Assembly (NCBI GenBank): GCA_937901085.1
Contig: CALCHQ010000132.1
Coordinates: 1 to 48,540 of the forward strand
DNA from: an uncultured Verrucomicrobiales bacterium
GTDB lineage: Bacteria > Verrucomicrobiota > Verrucomicrobiia > Verrucomicrobiales > Akkermansiaceae
Length of the DNA stretch: 48,540 bases
Direction: 5' to 3'
A model generated the notes under the pieces. That model was not told where the DNA came from. It worked only from the letters and a program-made list of their open reading frames with translations, and did not search any database. Shown in pieces: positions 45,871-48,540 of the stretch. A program made the translations under genes and the position numbers. How positions within the stretch are numbered: position 1 is the stretch's first letter; every line of letters begins with the position of its first letter.

Positions 45871-46137
45871 ATGATTACGAAGAAACTCACCATCCAGAAT
45901 AAGCTCGGAATTCATGCCCGCCCCGCAGCCCAGTTCGTGCGCGTGGCCAGCCGCTTCCAGGCTGATGTTTCGGTGGAGAAGGATGATGAGGCGGTGGATG
46001 GCAAGAGCATCATGGGCCTCATGATGCTGGCCGTCGGCTGGGGGGCAGAGATTTCGGTAACGGCAGACGGGCCGGACGAATCGGAGGCGGTTGCTGCTCT
46101 TGAGGAGCTGGTCAACGGCAAGTTCGGCGAGGACTGA
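45871..46137 (+). CDS. ptsH: HPr phosphocarrier protein
   Basis: 88 residues from MITKKLTIQN. The frame is open to 45793, but that start lies upstream of the promoter. The phospho-His site is in GIHARPAAQF, and the regulatory Ser region is DGKSIMGLMML. The protein passes phosphate from Enzyme I to sugar permeases or regulators. Enzyme I follows 47 bases later. No EIIA/B/C gene or HPr kinase is in the window, so the role may be regulatory; this can only be judged from the whole genome. The segment LAVGWGAEISVTADG is typical of HPr. Confidence 0.95.
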   Translation: MITKKLTIQNKLGIHARPAAQFVRVASRFQADVSVEKDDEAVDGKSIMGLMMLAVGWGAEISVTADGPDESEAVAALEELVNGKFGED

Positions 46138-46184
46138 CACCCCTCGCCGTTGGTGTTTTCAGGCTTAACCCTTTTTCTGCAGTC

Positions 46185-47939
46185 ATGAGCGAAGGATTTG
46201 AACGCCGCTTCAAGGGGCAGCCCGTATCCCCCGGCATTGCCATGGGGCGGCTGCGTGTGGAGGCTCGTGGTTGTTCAGCTCCTCTCATCCGGACCATTCT
46301 GCCCACTGAGATTGAGGCGGAGTGGCAGCGTTTCGAGGATGCTCTCACCCGCACAGAGACTGAAATCAAGATGCTCCGGCAGCGTGTCGAGGAATTGAGC
46401 GGTGCCACGGAGGCTGCCATTTTCGATGCTCATCTCCTGTTCCTGCGCGACCGCATGATTATTTCCCGGCTTCGCAAGGAAATGCCTGCGCGTCTGCAGA
46501 ACATTGATTCTGTATACTATGCCGTGGTGCAGAATTTCATGGAGGCCATGCGCCAGGTGGATGATGCCTACCTCCGCAGCCGCGTGGCCGACATCGGCGA
46601 TGTGCTGCAGCGCGTCCTGAAGAATCTCGACCAGGGTGGGGCCAAAACCCGCAAGAACAAGCCCGTCAGCAAGGAACCCTGTGTGCTGGCGGCCTATGAC
46701 CTTGCCCCCAGCGATACGGCCGACCTCGATTCCCAGAATGTGCTGGGCTTTGTTACGGAGACAGGTTCTGCCATTTCCCACACCGCGATTCTGGCGCGCT
46801 CGCTCGGCCTGCCGGCGGTGGTGGCCGTTCCCGGTCTGGTCATGGAATCACGCGTGGGGCAGCCTGCCATTCTGGACGGTTACAGCGGGGGCCTCATCCT
46901 GAACCCCACCCAGGAGACCCGCGAATACTATGAGCGCCTGCAGGCTGAAAAGGAGAAGGCCTATCAGGCGTTGGTCGATATGAAGGATTTGCCGGCCGAA
47001 ACCCGCGACGGCCACCGGATTCACTTGGCCTGCAACGTGGATTTCGTGCATGAATACAGCGCGGTGAAGAAATCCGGTGCCGATGGCGTGGGCCTTTACC
47101 GCACCGAATTCTTCCTGCTGGGCGGGGATAGTCTGCCGGATGAGGATGCCCAGTATGACCACTACCGCCGCCTGGTGGAAGAATGCGCGCCGCAGGAGGT
47201 TATTTTCCGTACCCTGGATTCCGGCGGCGACAAACTGCCTTTCGAGGTGCTGGAGGAAAAGGAGGACAATCCCTTCCTCGGCTGGCGCGGTATCCGTGTC
47301 TCGCTGAGCCGCCCCGCCATTTTCAAGGAACAGCTGCGGGCCATCATGCGCGCATCGGCTCATGGCAAGGTGGGTATCATGTTCCCCATGGTTTCCGGCC
47401 TGACGGAGGTGAAGGATGTCCATGACATCCTCGATGACTGCCGCCGCGAACTCCGGCAGCGCGGGCAGGCTTTCGATGAGAAGATGCGCGTGGGCATCAT
47501 GATTGAAGTTCCCAGCGCCGCCATGATGGCCGATGTCCTGGCCCGTTATGTGGATTTCTTCTCCATCGGCACCAATGACCTCACCCAGTACACCATTGCT
47601 GTAGACCGCGTGAATTACCGCGTGGCCAGCATGTTCCGCTCCACGCATCCTGGCGTTATACGCCTTATCCACAAAACGATTGAGGCCGGCATTCCCACCG
47701 CCATCTGCGGTGAAATGGGCGGCGATATCACCCTGGTGCCGTTGTTGGTGGGCCTGGGTGCCACAGAGCTTTCTGTGGGGACCCACATGCTGCCGCTCAT
47801 CCGCTTTGCCATCCGCCACCTCAATTATGCTGAGTGTCAGGAAATGGCCCGGCAGGCCTTGCAGGCAGAAGATTCCCGCACCATCCGCTCGCTTTCCAAG
47901 GCCGTGGCCCTGCGCTCCTACCCGAATCTGTTCGAATAA
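46185..47939 (+). CDS. ptsI: PTS Enzyme I (PEP-protein phosphotransferase)
   Basis: 584 residues. Takes phosphate from PEP and hands it to HPr. N-terminal domain with HPr-binding helices; the phospho-His is in TGSAISHTAILARSLGLPAV, where the more common wording is Gly-Gly-x-Thr-Ser-His. The PEP-binding barrel has GVGLYRTEFFLLG, FRTLDSGGDK, GWRGIRVSLS, MFPMVSG, GIMIEVPSAA, SIGTNDLTQY and ICGEMGGD with the catalytic Cys. Full length for the family. It stands 47 bases behind ptsH and is the last gene of that unit. No clear terminator follows; the 275 bases after it hold only a hairpin at 48151-48169 and short repeats. Confidence 0.95.
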   Translation: MSEGFERRFKGQPVSPGIAMGRLRVEARGCSAPLIRTILPTEIEAEWQRFEDALTRTETEIKMLRQRVEELSGATEAAIFDAHLLFLRDRMIISRLRKEMPARLQNIDSVYYAVVQNFMEAMRQVDDAYLRSRVADIGDVLQRVLKNLDQGGAKTRKNKPVSKEPCVLAAYDLAPSDTADLDSQNVLGFVTETGSAISHTAILARSLGLPAVVAVPGLVMESRVGQPAILDGYSGGLILNPTQETREYYERLQAEKEKAYQALVDMKDLPAETRDGHRIHLACNVDFVHEYSAVKKSGADGVGLYRTEFFLLGGDSLPDEDAQYDHYRRLVEECAPQEVIFRTLDSGGDKLPFEVLEEKEDNPFLGWRGIRVSLSRPAIFKEQLRAIMRASAHGKVGIMFPMVSGLTEVKDVHDILDDCRRELRQRGQAFDEKMRVGIMIEVPSAAMMADVLARYVDFFSIGTNDLTQYTIAVDRVNYRVASMFRSTHPGVIRLIHKTIEAGIPTAICGEMGGDITLVPLLVGLGATELSVGTHMLPLIRFAIRHLNYAECQEMARQALQAEDSRTIRSLSKAVALRSYPNLFE

Positions 47940-48150
47940 CATCTCGCCACAGGCGAAATTCCCTCCGCTCGCCGGACGGATAATTTATTCTGCTTTGTAA
48001 TTCCAACCATGTTATTCCTATAGGTTTACGGTGCGGAGAAGGGATTATATATTGGCTCGGTATTGACTTGTTATTTATCTGTAATCGTTGGGACGTGTTG
48101 GCGCAGGCTTCCGGTGCTGGCAATCGCAGCCGCTCACACCTTCAAATCCC

Positions 48151-48169
48151 CGCGCAGCACCGCTGCGCG
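48151..48169 (+). terminator. Hairpin between ptsI and the recombinase gene
   Basis: CGCGCAGC (48151-48158), loop ACC, GCTGCGCG (48162-48169), then TTTACTTTAAA. The stem is strong and the T-run imperfect; it may end the ptsHI transcript. Confidence 0.45.
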
Positions 48170-48173
48170 TTTA

Positions 48174-48239
48174 CTTTAAACTTCGTACTTCGAACTTCGT
48201 ACCTCGTACTCCCATCATGCTGCCCAGAAGCATGATGGG
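48174..48239. repeat. Short direct repeats and an inverted repeat at the recombinase 3' end
   Basis: ACTTCGTAC and close variants recur three times in 48180-48210. They are followed by the inverted repeat CCCATCATGC (48211-48220) / GCATGATGGG (48230-48239) that overlaps the recombinase stop codon. The style resembles the repeats at 16841-16866. It may be part of an attachment or intergenic repeat element. Confidence 0.5.
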
Positions 48240-48540
48240 AACTTCACTCCCCGCTGGTCTACATAGCGCGTGCGGAGCAGCGTAGCATCCCGGTGGCCGA
48301 TTTCCAGTTGCAGCTCCGCAAAACTGCGGAAATAGCTCAGGTGATAACTCGCAAAAGTATGCCGCAGCGCATCCTGCGGCCAGCGCCGGGCAGGGGAGTC
48401 CCAACCCGCCGCGCGGCGCAGCTCCCGCCAGTGGTGCAGCCAGTTGGGCGGGCATATTGTTTCCCCATCTGCGTGTTTGTGAGCTCGTAGAATCCGCAGC
48501 AGCGGCTTGTGAATCGTCACCCGCCGCGCGCCGCCGGTCT
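48215..48540 (-). CDS. Tyrosine recombinase, C-terminal part (continues beyond window)
   Basis: About 108 residues, open through the right edge of the window. Catalytic-domain motifs are visible: DALRHTFASY (box II Arg and His), LEIGHRDATLL (His) and, at normal distance, TRYVD with the nucleophilic Tyr. The upstream ADGETICPPNWLHHWRELRR fits the region before box II in integrases. These enzymes integrate or excise phages and islands, or resolve chromosomes. The protein ends soon after the Tyr (KFPSCFWAA), in a repeat region. Whether the gene is complete at its 5' end cannot be seen. It may mark one end of a mobile element lying to the right. Confidence 0.75.
   Translation of the reverse strand, partial: TGGARRVTIHKPLLRILRAHKHADGETICPPNWLHHWRELRRAAGWDSPARRWPQDALRHTFASYHLSYFRSFAELQLEIGHRDATLLRTRYVDQRGVKFPSCFWAA

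Noticed and set aside
44374..46140. 588-codon minus-strand frame opposite the phosphatase, rsmB-like and ptsH genes
   Set aside because: Antisense to three recognised genes and spans their junctions.
47940..48214. Possible tRNA or attachment site, because TTCAAATCC resembles a T-loop
   Set aside because: No cloverleaf can be formed around it on either strand.

Overview
The window looks like a piece of a Verrucomicrobiota genome, most likely a gut Akkermansiaceae relative. This is an inference from gene content and not from a marker phylogeny. The clues are a PA14 plus M60-type (enhancin-like, mucin-peptidase-like) secreted protease, two OprB-like outer-membrane porins, a Gram-negative envelope set (ExbB/ExbD, a GT51 protein, an L,D-transpeptidase), a MoxR/Bat operon, and promoters of ordinary sigma70 type that often place the start codon at or next to the transcription start. 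The DNA is GC-rich except for an AT-rich stretch at 16.8-18.7 kb and the first ~157 bases.

Layout. 1-281: a mosaic edge (unrelated AT-rich sequence, then a FeoB-like fragment) that interrupts the batD-like gene. 259-6545 (minus): moxR, DUF58, DUF4381-like, batA, batB/C fusion, batD, one operon. 6760-7152: DUF805 membrane protein; 7287-7853: a CBM9-like fold protein. 8105-9706: rpoA-rplQ with an isolated promoter and a structured leader. 9897-12296: PA14/M60 protease. 12406-13596: fmt plus a small ribbon-helix-helix-like protein, driven by a promoter embedded in a 30-bp palindrome. 14172-16578: DEAD-box helicase with a DbpA-type tail, then a secreted thioredoxin-fold protein. 16.8-18.7 kb: AT-rich island with an acyltransferase-3 gene and a decayed gene, bracketed by a 16-bp repeat. 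18747-19937: porin paralogue. 20131-24600 (minus): iron operon feoA-feoB-small Cys-rich protein-porin, with two DtxR/IdeR-like boxes at its promoter. 24743-30300 (plus): GH13 enzyme, SDR, GH75-like protein, ruvA, squalene/phytoene synthase family. 30275-35884 (minus): def, a conserved unknown, a PAS-PAS-SpoIIE phosphatase, a membrane protein and an L,D-transpeptidase. 36027-36791: tpiA. 36887-37993: alr. 38123-45786 (plus): exbB, exbD, periplasmic TPR protein, GT51 protein with a dead transpeptidase domain, inositol-phosphatase family, rsmB-like. 45871-47939: HPr and Enzyme I. 48215-48540: C-terminal end of a tyrosine recombinase leaving the window.

Working together. Three groups are of most interest. 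First, a Tol/Exb-like motor pair followed by a periplasmic TPR protein and a peptidoglycan glycosyltransferase whose transpeptidase active site has been lost; this recalls the Tol-CpoB-PBP1B connection of Enterobacteria. Second, a ferrous-iron operon in which FeoB carries an inserted, apparently circularly permuted DUF805 module, and in which an OprB-like porin is the last gene. Third, a recurrent promoter architecture (-35, 17 bp, -10, 6-9 bp, start codon) that predicts leaderless mRNAs for at least seven genes. No rRNA, tRNA or CRISPR array was recognised in the window.
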